DNA of 48,349 nucleotides from Altererythrobacter sp. (GCA_031178065.1 JAPSJS010000021.1:1-48349), one strand, 5' to 3'; positions 8,238 through 17,975 are shown, counted from the first letter of the stretch. The notes: generated from the sequence alone by a model not told the origin. Made by a program: numbers and translations.

Positions 8238-8805
8238 TGCGGAAGCCCGCGGCCTTGAGCAGCGCGCGGGTCTCGAACAGGGGCAGGCCGACGACGCCCG
8301 AATGGCTGCCCTCGATCCAGGCGATCAGCCCTTCGGCCGCGCCCTGGATGGCGTAGCCGCCCGCCTTGCCGTGCCATTCGCCGCTGGCGATGTAGGCGTC
8401 GATCTCCTCGTGGCTCAGCCGCTTGAAGCGCACGGTCGTCTCGCTGATTTTCTCGCGTAGCGTGCCGTCGGGCGCGCGCAGGGCGATGGCCGAGAGCACG
8501 CGGTGGCGCCGGCCGGACAGGAGATCGAGGCACGCACGCGCGGTCGCCTCGTCCTCCGCCTTGGGCAGGATGCGCCGGCCGGCGGCGACCACGGTGTCGC
8601 CTGCCAGGACATGGCCATCGTCGCTCGCCGCCGCGGCCGCCTTCTCGCGCGCCATGCGCACGGCGTAGATGCGGGGGAGCTCGCCCTTCAGCGGCGTCTC
8701 GTCGATGTCGGCCGGTGCTACGCGCGCAGGCTCTATGCCGAGCCGCGCCAGCAGTTCGCGGCGCCTCGGGCTGGCGGAGGCAAGAATGAGGGAGGGTGTT
8801 GGCAC
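8230..8805 (-). CDS. maf: Maf-family nucleotide pyrophosphatase
   Basis: Encodes 191 residues from GTG 8805. Family hallmarks are the N-terminal LILASASPRRRELLARLG phosphate-binding stretch, DIDETPLKGE, the VLAGDTVVAAGRRIL motif, and GKAGGYAIQGAAEGLI near residue 150. Maf proteins hydrolyse nucleoside triphosphates (dTTP/UTP or modified pyrimidine nucleotides) to monophosphates as house-cleaning enzymes. It lies 10 bp behind infA and overlaps the RNase gene; the order infA-maf-RNase-yacG is, from general knowledge, familiar in this order of bacteria. Confidence 0.95.
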   Translation of the reverse strand: MPTPSLILASASPRRRELLARLGIEPARVAPADIDETPLKGELPRIYAVRMAREKAAAAASDDGHVLAGDTVVAAGRRILPKAEDEATARACLDLLSGRRHRVLSAIALRAPDGTLREKISETTVRFKRLSHEEIDAYIASGEWHGKAGGYAIQGAAEGLIAWIEGSHSGVVGLPLFETRALLKAAGFRIG

Positions 8806-8815
8806 CCCCGCGCGC

Positions 8816-9061
8816 TTACTGCGGGCCTGGCCCGCCGCGTCCGGGCATGAAGCGATAGGTGATACGCGCCTTGGTAAGGTCGTAGGGCGTCAGCTCGCAC
8901 AGGACCTCGTCGCCGACCAGCACGCGGATGCGGTTCTTGCGCATCTTGCCCGCAGTGTGGCCGAGCACTTCATGACCGTTTTCGAGCTCCACCCGGAACA
9001 TCGCGTTTGGCAGCAGTTCCACTACCTTGCCGCGCATTTCGAGGAGTTCTTCTTTGGCCAT
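8816..9061 (-). CDS. infA: Translation initiation factor IF-1
   Basis: Encodes 81 residues: [19 protein letters not shown], then [20 protein letters not shown] and [20 protein letters not shown], an almost canonical S1/OB-fold IF-1. The C-terminus ([15 protein letters not shown]) is about 8 residues longer than the usual 72. IF-1 binds the ribosomal A site during initiation. The longer open frame upstream of ATG 9061 is low-quality sequence, so this start is preferred although its ribosome site is weak. First gene of the minus-strand run ending in tRNA-Phe. Confidence 0.97.
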   Translation of the reverse strand: MAKEELLEMRGKVVELLPNAMFRVELENGHEVLGHTAGKMRKNRIRVLVGDEVLCELTPYDLTKARITYRFMPGRGGPGPQ

Positions 9062-9300
9062 GCAGTGGTTCGTTCCGTATGATTTTGAGTCGAGTAGGGC
9101 GCGCCCTTTAGCGGCGGAAGGCGGAAAAGGGAAGCCCGCCGAGCGCAGAGGGCGCAAACTCCTGAATCGTTCGTCAATCCTGGGGAAAGCTTCGCGCGAC
9201 AATTCGTTACGCGGGCGGGGATTGCGCGTCCGGCTCGCCCTTGGCAGTTCGCCACTTGGGGAGGAGGCGCAACGAGATACGATAAAAGGACGCTGCACCC

Positions 9301-12021
9301 TTGCTGAAACTTTCCGCCACCGCATCGCTTCTCGCCATTGCTGCGTTCGCCATCGCCCCGGCGCCGGTCTGGGCGCAGGATTCAGGCGCGGGCGGGGCTG
9401 CTGAAGGCGAAGAGGAAATCGTCGTCACCGCCGAGCGTATCCGGGGGCAGGTCGATACCGACGTGCCCCCGGTGTTCGAGCTCGATGCGGAGGAGATCGG
9501 TTCCTACGGCGCCGGTTCGATCGAGGAACTGATCGAGCAGCTCGCACCGCAGACCGGATCGGGCCGCGGGCGCGGCGAAGGACGTCCGGTGTTCCTCATC
9601 AACGGCCAGCGCTCCGGCGGCTTCCGCGAGTTCCGCCGCTACCCGCCCGAGGCGATCCGCAAGATCGAGGTCCTGCCGGAGGAAGTCGCGCTCCAGTTCG
9701 GCTATCCGGCGGACCAGCGGGTGATCAACATCATCCTGCAGGAAAACTTCGCCTCGCGCGAAGTCGAGGTCGAGTACGGCATGCCCGACCGCGGCGGCAC
9801 CGGGAACGGCGAGATCGAGATGTCGCAGCTCACGATCAGCGGCAACCGGCGCCTCAATATCGGCATGGAGTACAACACCACCAGCCTCCTGACCGAAGAC
9901 GAGCGCGACATTGTGCAGACCCCCGGCAGCACGCCGACCGTGGCGGGCGATCCCGATCCGGCCGCGTTCCGCAGTCTGCGCGGATCGTCGGACACCTGGG
10001 AAATCGACGCGACGCTCAATTCCAGCCTTGGCGAGGCGCCGGGCTCGGGCACGTTCTCGGTGAACGGCGGCGTCGAGCACTCTACCGGCCGCTCGCTCTC
10101 CGGGCTCGACGTGGTCACGCTGACGGCGAACGGCGAGAGCGCGGTTCGCACGATCGACGACGATCCGCTCACGCGCCGCAACAGCTCGACCACGTTCTCG
10201 CTCGGCGGATCGATCATCAAGCCGCTCGGCGAGTGGATGTTCGACACGACGCTCGATGCGAGCCGGACTGAACGCACCACGCTGATCGATCGTCGGCGCG
10301 ACACGAGCGTCCTGCAGGACATGGTGGACGCGGGCGAGCTGGCGATCGACGGCCCGCTGCCGGCGATCCCCAGAGCAGGCGCCGACCGGGCGGAGAGCAC
10401 GTCCTACGCCGCCGACGTGAAATCCACGTTGCGCGGTACGCCGCTCATGCTGCCTGCCGGCGAGGCGAACCTGACCTTCGACACGGGCTACTCGTGGAAC
10501 CGCATCGACAGCACCGACACGCGCACCGACGCTGACGACCTGTCGCAGACGCGCGGCAATCTTTCGGCCGGCGTCAATCTCGGCCTGCCCATCGCCAGCG
10601 CGCGCGAAGGCTTCCTCGGCGCGCTGGGCGAGCTTAGCCTCAACCTCGCCGCGGGGGTCGATCACTTGTCGGACTTCGGCACCCTAGCGGACTACACCAC
10701 GGGGCTTTCGTGGAAGCCGACCGAGCGTCTCTCGCTCCAGGCGAGCTATATCTGGCGCGAGGCAGCGCCGAGCCTGTCGCAGCTCGGCGACCCGATTGTC
10801 ACCGAGTACAACGTGCCGGTCTACGACTTTGCAACCGGGCAGAGCGTGCTGGCGACCGTCGTCAGCGGCGGCAATCCGAACCTCAGCGCGGAGACGCAGC
10901 GCGACATCAAGGTCTCGGCGAACTACGAGATCGACCTGTTCGACCGTGCGAACATCGTCGTCGAATACTTCCGCAACCGTTCGGACGACGTGACGCAGAA
11001 CTTCCCGCTGCTCACGCCCGCGATCGAGGCGGCGTTCCCCGACCGCGTGGTGCGCGATCCGGCGGGCAACCTGGTATCGATCGACCGGCGACCGATCACC
11101 TTCGAAGGCACCAAGAGCTCGCGGCTGCGCTACGGCATCAACCTGTTCGGCCGCGTCGGCAAGGAACAGCCCGAGGGCGGAAGCGGCGAGCGGCGCGAGC
11201 GGATGACCTTCGCGGCGCCGGCCTCGCAGGGCGAGGGGCAGGGCGCCCGCCGGCCCGGCGGGCTCGACCCCGCGCAGATGGCCGAGCTGCGGCAGAAGTT
11301 CTGCGCCACCCCCGAAGGCGAGACGCCCGATCTCTCCGGCCTGCCCGAGCGGATGCTGGCGCGGCTCAAGGGCGAGGACGGACAGATCGACCCAGCCAAG
11401 GTCGCCGCCTTGCGCGAGCGGATGTGCAGCGCCGACGGCACGGCGCCGCGCGCAAACGCCGAACGCCGCGAGGGCTCAGGCGGCGGTGGCGGGGGCGGGA
11501 TGCGCTTCGGCCGCGGCGGCGGCGGCGGCGGAGATGGGCAGGGTCGCTGGAATCTTGCGCTCTACCACTCGATCGAGTTCGAGAACGAAGTGCTGGTCGC
11601 GCCGGGCGGGCCAGTGCTCGACCAGCTCAGCGGCCAGGCCTTCGGCAACGGCGTGCCGCGCCACAAGATCGAGCTCCAGGGCGGGCTGTTCTACAAGGGC
11701 CTCGGCCTGCGCCTCTCCGGTGATTACCAGGCGGCGACGCGCATCGACGGCAGCGGCATGCCGGGCTCGCAGGACCTGTTTTTCGACGACATCGCCAAGT
11801 TCAACTTGCGCGCCTTTGTCAATCTGGAGCAGCAGGAGTGGCTGACCGACGGCACGCCCGGCTTCTGGAAGGGTTCGAGGCTCTCGTTCAGCGTGGACAA
11901 TCTGTTCGATGCGCAGCAGCGCGTGACCGACAGCAGCGGCGTGGTGCCGCTCAGCTATCAGCCGGCGCTGATCGACCCGCTCGGCCGCACGTTCGAGATC
12001 GAATTCCGCAAGCTGTTCTAA
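9301..12021 (+). CDS. TonB-dependent receptor with glycine-rich insert
   Basis: Encodes 906 residues from TTG 9301, with AAAGGA 10 bases upstream. A clear signal peptide ([18 protein letters not shown], cleavage after PVWA) is followed by [13 protein letters not shown] (TonB-box region) and a plug domain ([40 protein letters not shown]). The barrel ends in [12 protein letters not shown] with a C-terminal Phe, as outer-membrane proteins do. Residues about 621-749 are an unusual low-complexity insert: a Gln/Glu/Arg-rich part, two short helical segments each ending in a single Cys (C668, C709), then two runs of six or more glycines. The substrate is unknown. The gene stands alone, convergent with the flavoprotein gene (4-bp stop overlap). 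Confidence 0.9.
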   Translation: MLKLSATASLLAIAAFAIAPAPVWAQDSGAGGAAEGEEEIVVTAERIRGQVDTDVPPVFELDAEEIGSYGAGSIEELIEQLAPQTGSGRGRGEGRPVFLINGQRSGGFREFRRYPPEAIRKIEVLPEEVALQFGYPADQRVINIILQENFASREVEVEYGMPDRGGTGNGEIEMSQLTISGNRRLNIGMEYNTTSLLTEDERDIVQTPGSTPTVAGDPDPAAFRSLRGSSDTWEIDATLNSSLGEAPGSGTFSVNGGVEHSTGRSLSGLDVVTLTANGESAVRTIDDDPLTRRNSSTTFSLGGSIIKPLGEWMFDTTLDASRTERTTLIDRRRDTSVLQDMVDAGELAIDGPLPAIPRAGADRAESTSYAADVKSTLRGTPLMLPAGEANLTFDTGYSWNRIDSTDTRTDADDLSQTRGNLSAGVNLGLPIASAREGFLGALGELSLNLAAGVDHLSDFGTLADYTTGLSWKPTERLSLQASYIWREAAPSLSQLGDPIVTEYNVPVYDFATGQSVLATVVSGGNPNLSAETQRDIKVSANYEIDLFDRANIVVEYFRNRSDDVTQNFPLLTPAIEAAFPDRVVRDPAGNLVSIDRRPITFEGTKSSRLRYGINLFGRVGKEQPEGGSGERRERMTFAAPASQGEGQGARRPGGLDPAQMAELRQKFCATPEGETPDLSGLPERMLARLKGEDGQIDPAKVAALRERMCSADGTAPRANAERREGSGGGGGGGMRFGRGGGGGGDGQGRWNLALYHSIEFENEVLVAPGGPVLDQLSGQAFGNGVPRHKIELQGGLFYKGLGLRLSGDYQAATRIDGSGMPGSQDLFFDDIAKFNLRAFVNLEQQEWLTDGTPGFWKGSRLSFSVDNLFDAQQRVTDSSGVVPLSYQPALIDPLGRTFEIEFRKLF

Positions 12022-13217
12022 CCGGCTTCGGCGAGCGCGGTCCCGGCCGCGACCGCGCTCGCCCAGGCCCACTGGAAGTTGTAACCGCCGAGCCAGCCGG
12101 TCACGTCGACCGCCTCGCCGATCGCGTAGAGCCCGGGCACGGGCCGCGCTTCCATTGTCTTGGAGGAAAGCTCGGCCGTGGCGATCCCGCCGATCGTAAC
12201 CTCCGCCTTGGCGAAGCCCTCGCTGCCGTTGGGGTGGAAGCGCCAGTCCGCCAGCCGCGCCTCTGCCTTGCGGAGCTCTTTGTCGGGCAGATTGCCGAGG
12301 TCGCCATCGAGCGCGATCCGCTCGGCCAGGGTCGCCGCGAGCCGGTCCGGCAGCGCATCGGCGAGTGCGCTCCGCACGGTGCCGCGCCGATTGGCGCGCT
12401 TCGCTTCCAGCAACCAGCCCGCGGCGGCGTCCGGAAGAAAGTCGATCCCGATCTCGTCGCCAGGGCGCCAGTAGGAGGAGACCTGCAGGATCGCCGGCCC
12501 GGAGAGCCCGCGATGGGTAAACAGCGCCGCCTCGCGGAACGCCGCCTTGCCGCAGCGCGCGACCACGTCCGCTGAGACGCCCGAGAGCTCGCGGAACAGC
12601 ACGTCCTCGCCGCCCAGGGTCAGCGGCACGAGGGCAGGGCGCGGCTCGACCACCTTCAGGCCGAACTGCCGCGCGAGGCGATAGGCGAAGTCGCTCGCGC
12701 CCATCTTGGGGATCGACGGGCCGCCCGTGGCGATCACCAGCGCCGCCGCGGAAAACGAGCCGCCTGACGTCATGACGCGATACCCGCGGCCGTCGTGCGA
12801 GACTTCCGATACCTCCTCGCCGCAGCCGATCTCCACCATGCCGCCCGCCGCTTCCGCCTTCGCGCACTCCGCCAGCAGCATGGCGACGATCTGCCGCGCC
12901 GATCCGTCGCAGAAGAGCTGTCCCAGCGTCTTTTCGTGCCAGGCGATCCCGTGCGCCTCCACCAGCGCGAGGAAATCGCGCGCGGTGTAGCGGCTCAGCG
13001 CCGACTTGGCGAAGTGCGGATTGGCCGAGAGGTAGCGGTCGGGCGCGGTGTTCAGGTTGGTGAAGTTGCACCGCCCGCCGCCGGAGATGAGGATCTTCTT
13101 CCCCACCTCCGCCGCGCGTTCGAGCACGAGCACGCGCCGCCCGCGCTGGCCGCCGACGGCCGCGCACATCAGCCCGGCGGCGCCTCCGCCGAGAACGATA
13201 GCGTCATAGGTCTGCAT
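12018..13217 (-). CDS. NAD(P)/FAD-dependent oxidoreductase, HI0933/BaiN family
   Basis: Encodes 399 residues. The N-terminus is a Rossmann dinucleotide fold (YDAIVLGGGAAGLMCAA) followed by VLVLERAAEVGKKILISGGG and RCNFTNLN, the signature of the HI0933/YhiN/BaiN group. VIATGGPSIPKMGASDFAY and the C-terminal GEAVDVTGWLGGYNFQWAWA, which closes over FAD, complete the family pattern. These flavoproteins are widespread; some act on steroid intermediates (BaiN), but most have no proven substrate. It is convergent with the TonB receptor and followed upstream by the entericidin gene on the same strand. Confidence 0.92.
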   Translation of the reverse strand: MQTYDAIVLGGGAAGLMCAAVGGQRGRRVLVLERAAEVGKKILISGGGRCNFTNLNTAPDRYLSANPHFAKSALSRYTARDFLALVEAHGIAWHEKTLGQLFCDGSARQIVAMLLAECAKAEAAGGMVEIGCGEEVSEVSHDGRGYRVMTSGGSFSAAALVIATGGPSIPKMGASDFAYRLARQFGLKVVEPRPALVPLTLGGEDVLFRELSGVSADVVARCGKAAFREAALFTHRGLSGPAILQVSSYWRPGDEIGIDFLPDAAAGWLLEAKRANRRGTVRSALADALPDRLAATLAERIALDGDLGNLPDKELRKAEARLADWRFHPNGSEGFAKAEVTIGGIATAELSSKTMEARPVPGLYAIGEAVDVTGWLGGYNFQWAWASAVAAGTALAEAG

Positions 13218-13257
13218 TCCCGCCGCGGTAGAGTCGCCGCACGGAATGGCAAGCGCG

Positions 13258-13386
13258 TCAGATCGCGCGGTCGCCCGCTTCCCCGACCGATTCGATATCG
13301 CGGCCGAGGCCTTTCACCGTGTTGCAGCCGGTGAGCACCACGACCGATGCACCGAGCGCGGCAACGGCGATCAACTTCTTCAACAT
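13258..13386 (-). CDS. Entericidin A/B-family lipoprotein
   Basis: A 42-residue frame with a good ribosome site (GGAG, 8 bases before ATG 13386). The product is a lipoprotein signal peptide (MLKKLIAVAALGASVVVLTG) followed directly by CNTVKGLGRDIESVGEAGD. The lipobox is LTGC, and CNTVKG...G.DI...GEA is the core of the entericidin family. Entericidins are tiny membrane-anchored antidote/toxin-like lipoproteins in enterics; in alphaproteobacteria their role is mostly unproven envelope or stress function. It lies 40 bp upstream of the flavoprotein gene on the same strand and is divergent from uvrC. Confidence 0.9.
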   Translation of the reverse strand: MLKKLIAVAALGASVVVLTGCNTVKGLGRDIESVGEAGDRAI

Positions 13387-13520
13387 CGTTCAAACTCCGG
13401 TTCGCCGATCCGTGCCGCGCCATACGCGACCGGACGGACGGTGAAAATGCCCCATGAAACATTAACCGCGCTTGGCCGCGTGGGTTCGCTGCCGGTTCCC
13501 ATTTTCGGCGCAGCGCTTAT

Positions 13521-15497
13521 GTGAACGCCATGCCCCCGACGCGCGTTCCCTCTTCCGCCGGCTCCCCCTACGACCCGCGCGGCGCCGAGCGCTTCAACGA
13601 GGAGCGCGCGACTTACACCGTCAAAGGCGACGCGCAGCCGGACATCGAAGCGGGCGTGCAGACGATCCGCGACACGGTGAAAACCCTCAAGCCAAAGCCC
13701 GGCGTCTACCGCATGCTGGATGCGCGCGGCGACGTGCTCTACGTTGGCAAGGCGCGCGCGCTGAAGAACCGGGTCGCGAACTACACCCAGATCGCCAATC
13801 TCTCGAGCCGGCTCCAGCGCATGGTCAGCCAGACGCGGCGGATGGAGATCGTCACCACCAACAGCGAGGCGGAGGCGCTGCTGCTCGAAGCGCAGCTCAT
13901 CAAGCGCTTCCGGCCGCCCTACAATGTCCTGCTGCGCGACGATAAATCGTTTCCCTTCATTCTCTTGCGGGCGGATCATGAATATCCCCGCATCATGAAG
14001 CACCGTGGCGCGCGGCGGGCGAAGGGCGACTACTACGGCCCCTTCGCCAGCGCCGGATCGGTCAACACCACGATTAACGCGCTGCAGAAGCTATTCCTCC
14101 TAAGGTCCTGTACCGACAGCTTTCTCGAGCGACGCGACCGGCCCTGCCTGCTCTACCAGATCAAGCGCTGCTCCGCCCCCTGCGTCGGGCGCATCAGCAC
14201 CGAGGATTACGGCGAGCTCGTGCGCCAGGCGAAGGACTTCCTCGGCGGCAAGTCGTCAGGCGTCCAGCGCGAGATCGAGCGGCAGATGGAGCAGGCGGCC
14301 GAAGCTCTCGATTTCGAGCGTGCGGCCATGCTGCGCGACCGCCTGCGCGCCGCGACCGCGATCCAGAGCAGCCAGGCGGTGAACGCCGCGGGGGTGGGCG
14401 ATGCCGACGTCTTCGCGCTCGCCAGCAAGGGCGGGCAGGTCGGCATTCAGGCCTTCTTCGTTCGCGGCGGACAGAACTGGGGCCACCGCGCCTTCTTCCC
14501 CACGCACACGCAGGACGTCGACGACGCGGACGTGCTCACCGGCGTGCTCGCCCAATTCTATGAGGAAGTGCCGCCGCCGCGCACCGTGCTGGTCGACCGC
14601 GCGCTGCCCGAGCAGGCGCTGCTCGCCGAGGCGCTGTGCGAAGTGGCCGGGCACCGGGTCGAGATCTCCGTCCCCCAGCGCGGCGACCGGCGGCGGCTGA
14701 TGGCGCAGGCCAGCCGCAACGCCATGGAGGCGCTCGACCGGCGCCTGGCCGAAAGTGGAACCAAGGCCAAGATCAACCGAGAACTTGCGGAATTCCTTGA
14801 ACTATCCGAACCGCCGCAGCGGATCGAGATCTACGACAACAGCCATATCCAGGGCGCCAAGGCCGTCGGCGCGATGGTCGTCGCCGGGCCCGAAGGCTTC
14901 CTCAAGAACCAGTACCGCAAGTTCAACATCAAGACCGCGCAGACCGACGACGACTTCGCGATGATGCGCGAGGTGATGACCCGGCGCTTTGCGCGCGCGC
15001 TGCGCGAGGACCCCGACCGCAGCCAGGAGCGGGGGAGCGGCATCTGGCCCGATCTCGTCCTGCTCGACGGCGGCAAGGGGCAGATGTCGGCGGCACGCGA
15101 CGCGCTGGAGGAGCTCGGGATCGAGGACGTGCCGCTGATCGCCATCGCCAAGGGCCCGCACCACGGGCGCGAGGGGCGCGAGGTGTTCCATTTCCCCGAC
15201 GGGCGCGAGAAGACCCTGCCGACCAATTCGCCGTTGCTGTTCTACCTCCAGACCCTGCGCGATGAGGTCCACCGCTTCGCCATCGGCGCCCATCGCGCCA
15301 AGCGCAGCCGCGCGATCTCCGCCTCGCCGCTCGACGAGATCCCCGGCATCGGCCCCTCGCGAAAACGCGCGCTGCTGCTCCACTTCGGCACCGCCGGGAA
15401 AGTGCGCGCCGCGGCGCTGGACGACCTGAAGCGCACCCCGGGCATCAGCGCCGGCGTCGCGCAGAAGATCTACGACTTCTACCACCCCGCGGGGTGA
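13521..15497 (+). CDS. uvrC: Excinuclease ABC subunit C
   Basis: Encodes 658 residues (GTG 13521; ATG 13530 is equally possible as neither has a clear ribosome site). Domains in order: GIY-YIG nuclease at about residues 55-140 (PGVYRMLDARGDVLYVGKAR), the Cys-containing linker (CTDSFLERRDRPCLLYQIKR), UVR/UvrB-binding motif at about 245-280 (AEALDFERAAMLRDRLRA), RNase H-like second nuclease (IEIYDNSHIQGAKAVGAMVV ... DLVLLDGGKGQM), and a C-terminal pair of helix-hairpin-helix motifs (DEIPGIGPSRKRALL, LKRTPGISAGVAQKI). It makes the dual incisions in nucleotide excision repair with UvrAB. The N-terminal 40 residues are a family-atypical extension. Confidence 0.98.
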   Translation: MNAMPPTRVPSSAGSPYDPRGAERFNEERATYTVKGDAQPDIEAGVQTIRDTVKTLKPKPGVYRMLDARGDVLYVGKARALKNRVANYTQIANLSSRLQRMVSQTRRMEIVTTNSEAEALLLEAQLIKRFRPPYNVLLRDDKSFPFILLRADHEYPRIMKHRGARRAKGDYYGPFASAGSVNTTINALQKLFLLRSCTDSFLERRDRPCLLYQIKRCSAPCVGRISTEDYGELVRQAKDFLGGKSSGVQREIERQMEQAAEALDFERAAMLRDRLRAATAIQSSQAVNAAGVGDADVFALASKGGQVGIQAFFVRGGQNWGHRAFFPTHTQDVDDADVLTGVLAQFYEEVPPPRTVLVDRALPEQALLAEALCEVAGHRVEISVPQRGDRRRLMAQASRNAMEALDRRLAESGTKAKINRELAEFLELSEPPQRIEIYDNSHIQGAKAVGAMVVAGPEGFLKNQYRKFNIKTAQTDDDFAMMREVMTRRFARALREDPDRSQERGSGIWPDLVLLDGGKGQMSAARDALEELGIEDVPLIAIAKGPHHGREGREVFHFPDGREKTLPTNSPLLFYLQTLRDEVHRFAIGAHRAKRSRAISASPLDEIPGIGPSRKRALLLHFGTAGKVRAAALDDLKRTPGISAGVAQKIYDFYHPAG

Positions 15498-15595
15498 GGC
15501 AACGCCGGCCGGCGCTTACGGGATTTCCCCGGGTTCGGCTGCATTCGGAAACGCGATGTTTACGATATTCCGGTAGCGCCGACCGCCGGTTAGGA

Positions 15596-17914
15596 ATGAT
15601 TGCATTGCCCTTGGCACGAGAACTGATCGGATCCGAAAGGCTCCGCCACGCGGCCATCGCCATCCTTCTGGCGGTGGTGGTTGCTGCCACCACGATTCTT
15701 CGTCCGCTAGACATCACCGTCTGGTCGCTCCAGGCCAAGCTGTTCGATCACAGCCCCACCTCGGAATTCGTGTTCGTGGAGGTGGAGAAGGGGCCGGATT
15801 CGCAGGCCAGTTCCGAGAACAGGCGGCTCCTGCGGACGATTCGGCGGCTCGAGCACGCCGGCGTCGCGCGCATCTTCATCGACATGCCGATCCAGCGCAG
15901 CAATTCGCTCAGCATCGATGCGGAGCTGCGGAGTGAGCTGGTGCGCTTGGCCGATAAGGTCGTGCTGACGAGGGCCGTGCGTGAGGATTTTGCGGAGAGG
16001 GGATCAGTCGGGGCGAGCGATCGGTTCTTCCAAAGCGGAATGCGGGTCGTTAGCAACGACTATAAGACGGACTTCCTCGGGTATGTGTGGGGGGTTAAGG
16101 CATCCTATTCCAACGGAACGATTGAACTTCCGACACTCTGGAACGCGATGGTCCCCGAAGTCTCCCGCAAGGAGATCTATCCCGACTATGCGATCGATAC
16201 GGACGCGATTCCCCGCTACAATTTGAACAGGACGCCAAGTCTAAGCGAGCAGGAGACCGCGCTGTTTGGCGGCAAGACCGTGGTCTTGGGACCGCAGGGC
16301 AATGTCTCGAGGCTCGTGCGAATACCAGGACGGGGGGTCGTACCCCCAAGTCTGATCCATATCATGGCTGCGGAAACGGCCGCGCGGGAATCCGGGCAAA
16401 TCCTGTCCTGGCTGGGAATGGTCGGCGGCTTCGGCCTTAGCCTTGTGGTCGGTTTGATCGCCTGTCGTGGGAACGCGCACCGGAAGGTGCTGTACGTCCT
16501 TTGGACCACAGCGCTTCTCATCCTCGTCGTCGTTACCGCGCAACTGGGGATTCGCGCCGAGTTCGCAGGGCCGTTGGCGCTCACAGCGGTTTACTCCGCA
16601 TGTCGATTACTGGTTCGATTCAAGAGACGGCACCTATTCCTCGAACCGCGGAGCAAATTGCCGAACTTCGTTGCCTTGCAACGGGACTTGGGTGACGAGC
16701 ACGTGGACAGGACGACTGCCGTCGTCGTGGCCAAGATCGCACGCTTGGACGCCATTTTTGCGACGCTGACGCCAGCGGATCAGGGCAGGTATCTTCGACA
16801 GCTTGCCTCTCGACTGGCCCTTGGAGATGCTGGATCGAGAATCTACTACGACGGCGGCAAATACTTTGCGTTCGCGGTTTCCAGCGAAAAGTATCAGGAC
16901 CTACAGGGACATCTCGAAGGTCTGCGGGCCGTTGCCTCGCAGTCGATCACGGTTTCGCATCGCGTGCTTGACGTATCGATGACCATCGGCGTCGACCGAT
17001 CCTCTGACAAGTCAGTCTCGAGCCGCCTGAGTTCGGCGATCGCCGCCGCGGATCAGGCGCGCGAGGCCTATCGGCCGGTCTTCGTCATTTCGGACTTCGC
17101 GGCCGAAAGCGAGGAATGGGACTATTCGCTCCAGGCGCGGCTGGAAAGCGCGCTGTCGGAAGACCGCATCTCAATCAAGCTCCAGCCCCAGGCGGACTTG
17201 CGGAGCGGACGCATCGTCGGGGTTGAAGCCCTCGCGCGATGGGTCGACGAAGAGCGGGGCGAGATCTCGCCCGCGCGCTTCATCCTTCAGTGCGAGCGCG
17301 TGGGGCGTCTCGACGATCTGACCAAGCGTGTCCTGCTCAAGAGCCTGCGTGCTGCGGAGACCCTGCGCAGCTACGAGCACGAGCCGAAGGTCTCGATCAA
17401 CGTCTCGGCCATCCAGTTCGTCGACAGCCGCATCGCCGATCTGATCGAGATGAATGTCGCGGCGCACTCGGCCGACCCGGCGAAGCTGACGATCGAAGTT
17501 ACAGAAACCGCCCGGATCGAGGATTTTTCGGCCGCGCGCGCCGTGTTCGAGCAGATCAAGCGGCTCGGCGTCTCGTTCTCGATGGACGACTTCGGCGTCG
17601 CGAGCGCCAATCTCGAGGCCATGTTCGAGCTGCCGTTCGACGAGATCAAGATCGATCAGCTGTTCGTCCAGCAGATCCATCGCTCGCGGACGGCGAGGGC
17701 GATCGTGTCGAACGTGGCCCGGCTGGCGAGCGATGCCGGACTGACGTCGGTGGCCGAAGGAATAGAGGACCGGGAGACTTTCGCACTCTTGCGCGACATG
17801 GGCTGCGATCTCGGCCAGGGATATTACATTGCGCGCCCGGTGACGGTTGGCGAGATCCAGGAAATGCTGACTTTACAAAGGGATGGTCTGCCATTGCGAA
17901 ACAAAGTTAATTAA
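15596..17914 (+). CDS. CHASE2-GGDEF-EAL cyclic-di-GMP signalling protein
   Basis: Encodes 772 residues. The N-terminal helix (about 20-40) leads into an extracytoplasmic CHASE2 sensor domain (about 45-265), followed by three membrane helices (ILSWLGMVGGFGLSLVVGLI, VLYVLWTTALLILVVVTAQL, FAGPLALTAVYSACRLLV). The GGDEF domain is degenerate: GGKYF at 420-424 replaces the catalytic motif. The EAL domain looks intact: EAL at 544-546, SINVSAIQF, EVTETA, MDDFG, IKID and SVAEGIED. It is therefore most likely a c-di-GMP phosphodiesterase controlled by a periplasmic signal, with GGDEF as a regulatory part. ATG 15596 sits unusually close to AGGA; TTG 15605 is an alternative. The stop codon lies in a GTTAATTAAC palindrome. 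Confidence 0.92.
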   Translation: MIALPLARELIGSERLRHAAIAILLAVVVAATTILRPLDITVWSLQAKLFDHSPTSEFVFVEVEKGPDSQASSENRRLLRTIRRLEHAGVARIFIDMPIQRSNSLSIDAELRSELVRLADKVVLTRAVREDFAERGSVGASDRFFQSGMRVVSNDYKTDFLGYVWGVKASYSNGTIELPTLWNAMVPEVSRKEIYPDYAIDTDAIPRYNLNRTPSLSEQETALFGGKTVVLGPQGNVSRLVRIPGRGVVPPSLIHIMAAETAARESGQILSWLGMVGGFGLSLVVGLIACRGNAHRKVLYVLWTTALLILVVVTAQLGIRAEFAGPLALTAVYSACRLLVRFKRRHLFLEPRSKLPNFVALQRDLGDEHVDRTTAVVVAKIARLDAIFATLTPADQGRYLRQLASRLALGDAGSRIYYDGGKYFAFAVSSEKYQDLQGHLEGLRAVASQSITVSHRVLDVSMTIGVDRSSDKSVSSRLSSAIAAADQAREAYRPVFVISDFAAESEEWDYSLQARLESALSEDRISIKLQPQADLRSGRIVGVEALARWVDEERGEISPARFILQCERVGRLDDLTKRVLLKSLRAAETLRSYEHEPKVSINVSAIQFVDSRIADLIEMNVAAHSADPAKLTIEVTETARIEDFSAARAVFEQIKRLGVSFSMDDFGVASANLEAMFELPFDEIKIDQLFVQQIHRSRTARAIVSNVARLASDAGLTSVAEGIEDRETFALLRDMGCDLGQGYYIARPVTVGEIQEMLTLQRDGLPLRNKVN

Positions 17915-17942
17915 CAGTTTACAAAAAAATATGGTTAACGTA

Positions 17943-17970
17943 GTCTCCTCATGCACTTGCAACAGGAGAC
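17943..17970 (+). promoter_or_regulatory. Hairpin enclosing the ribosome site of a tiny ORF
   Basis: GTCTCCT (17943-17949) and AGGAGAC (17964-17970) are perfect complements. Between them TGC and GCA can pair around an ACTT loop, separated by a symmetric CA/AC internal loop. The right arm is the AGGAG ribosome site of the 11-codon ORF at 17976, so the fold would hide it. AT-rich sequence at 17900-17940 could hold the promoter, but I cannot name its boxes with confidence. Confidence 0.5.
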
Positions 17971-17975
17971 ACGGC

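Noticed and set aside
6640-8460. A 606-codon plus-strand frame over tRNA-Phe, yacG, RNase and maf
   Set aside because: It crosses a tRNA and three recognisable genes on the other strand; composition is Ser/Arg/Ala only.
9382-10665. A 427-codon minus-strand frame across the second TonB receptor gene
   Set aside because: It is a GC-driven shadow: the plus-strand product has a signal peptide, plug and barrel, the minus-strand one only repetitive Arg/Asp/Val-rich sequence.
11476-13167. A 563-codon minus-strand frame through the flavoprotein gene and receptor end
   Set aside because: It overlaps the well-supported flavoprotein in another frame and reads as low-complexity Arg/Gly/Ala sequence.
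13258-13386. Chance hydrophobic frame
   Set aside because: Considered because the frame is very short, but the lipobox, the CNTVKG core and the ribosome site support an entericidin, so it is kept as a gene.
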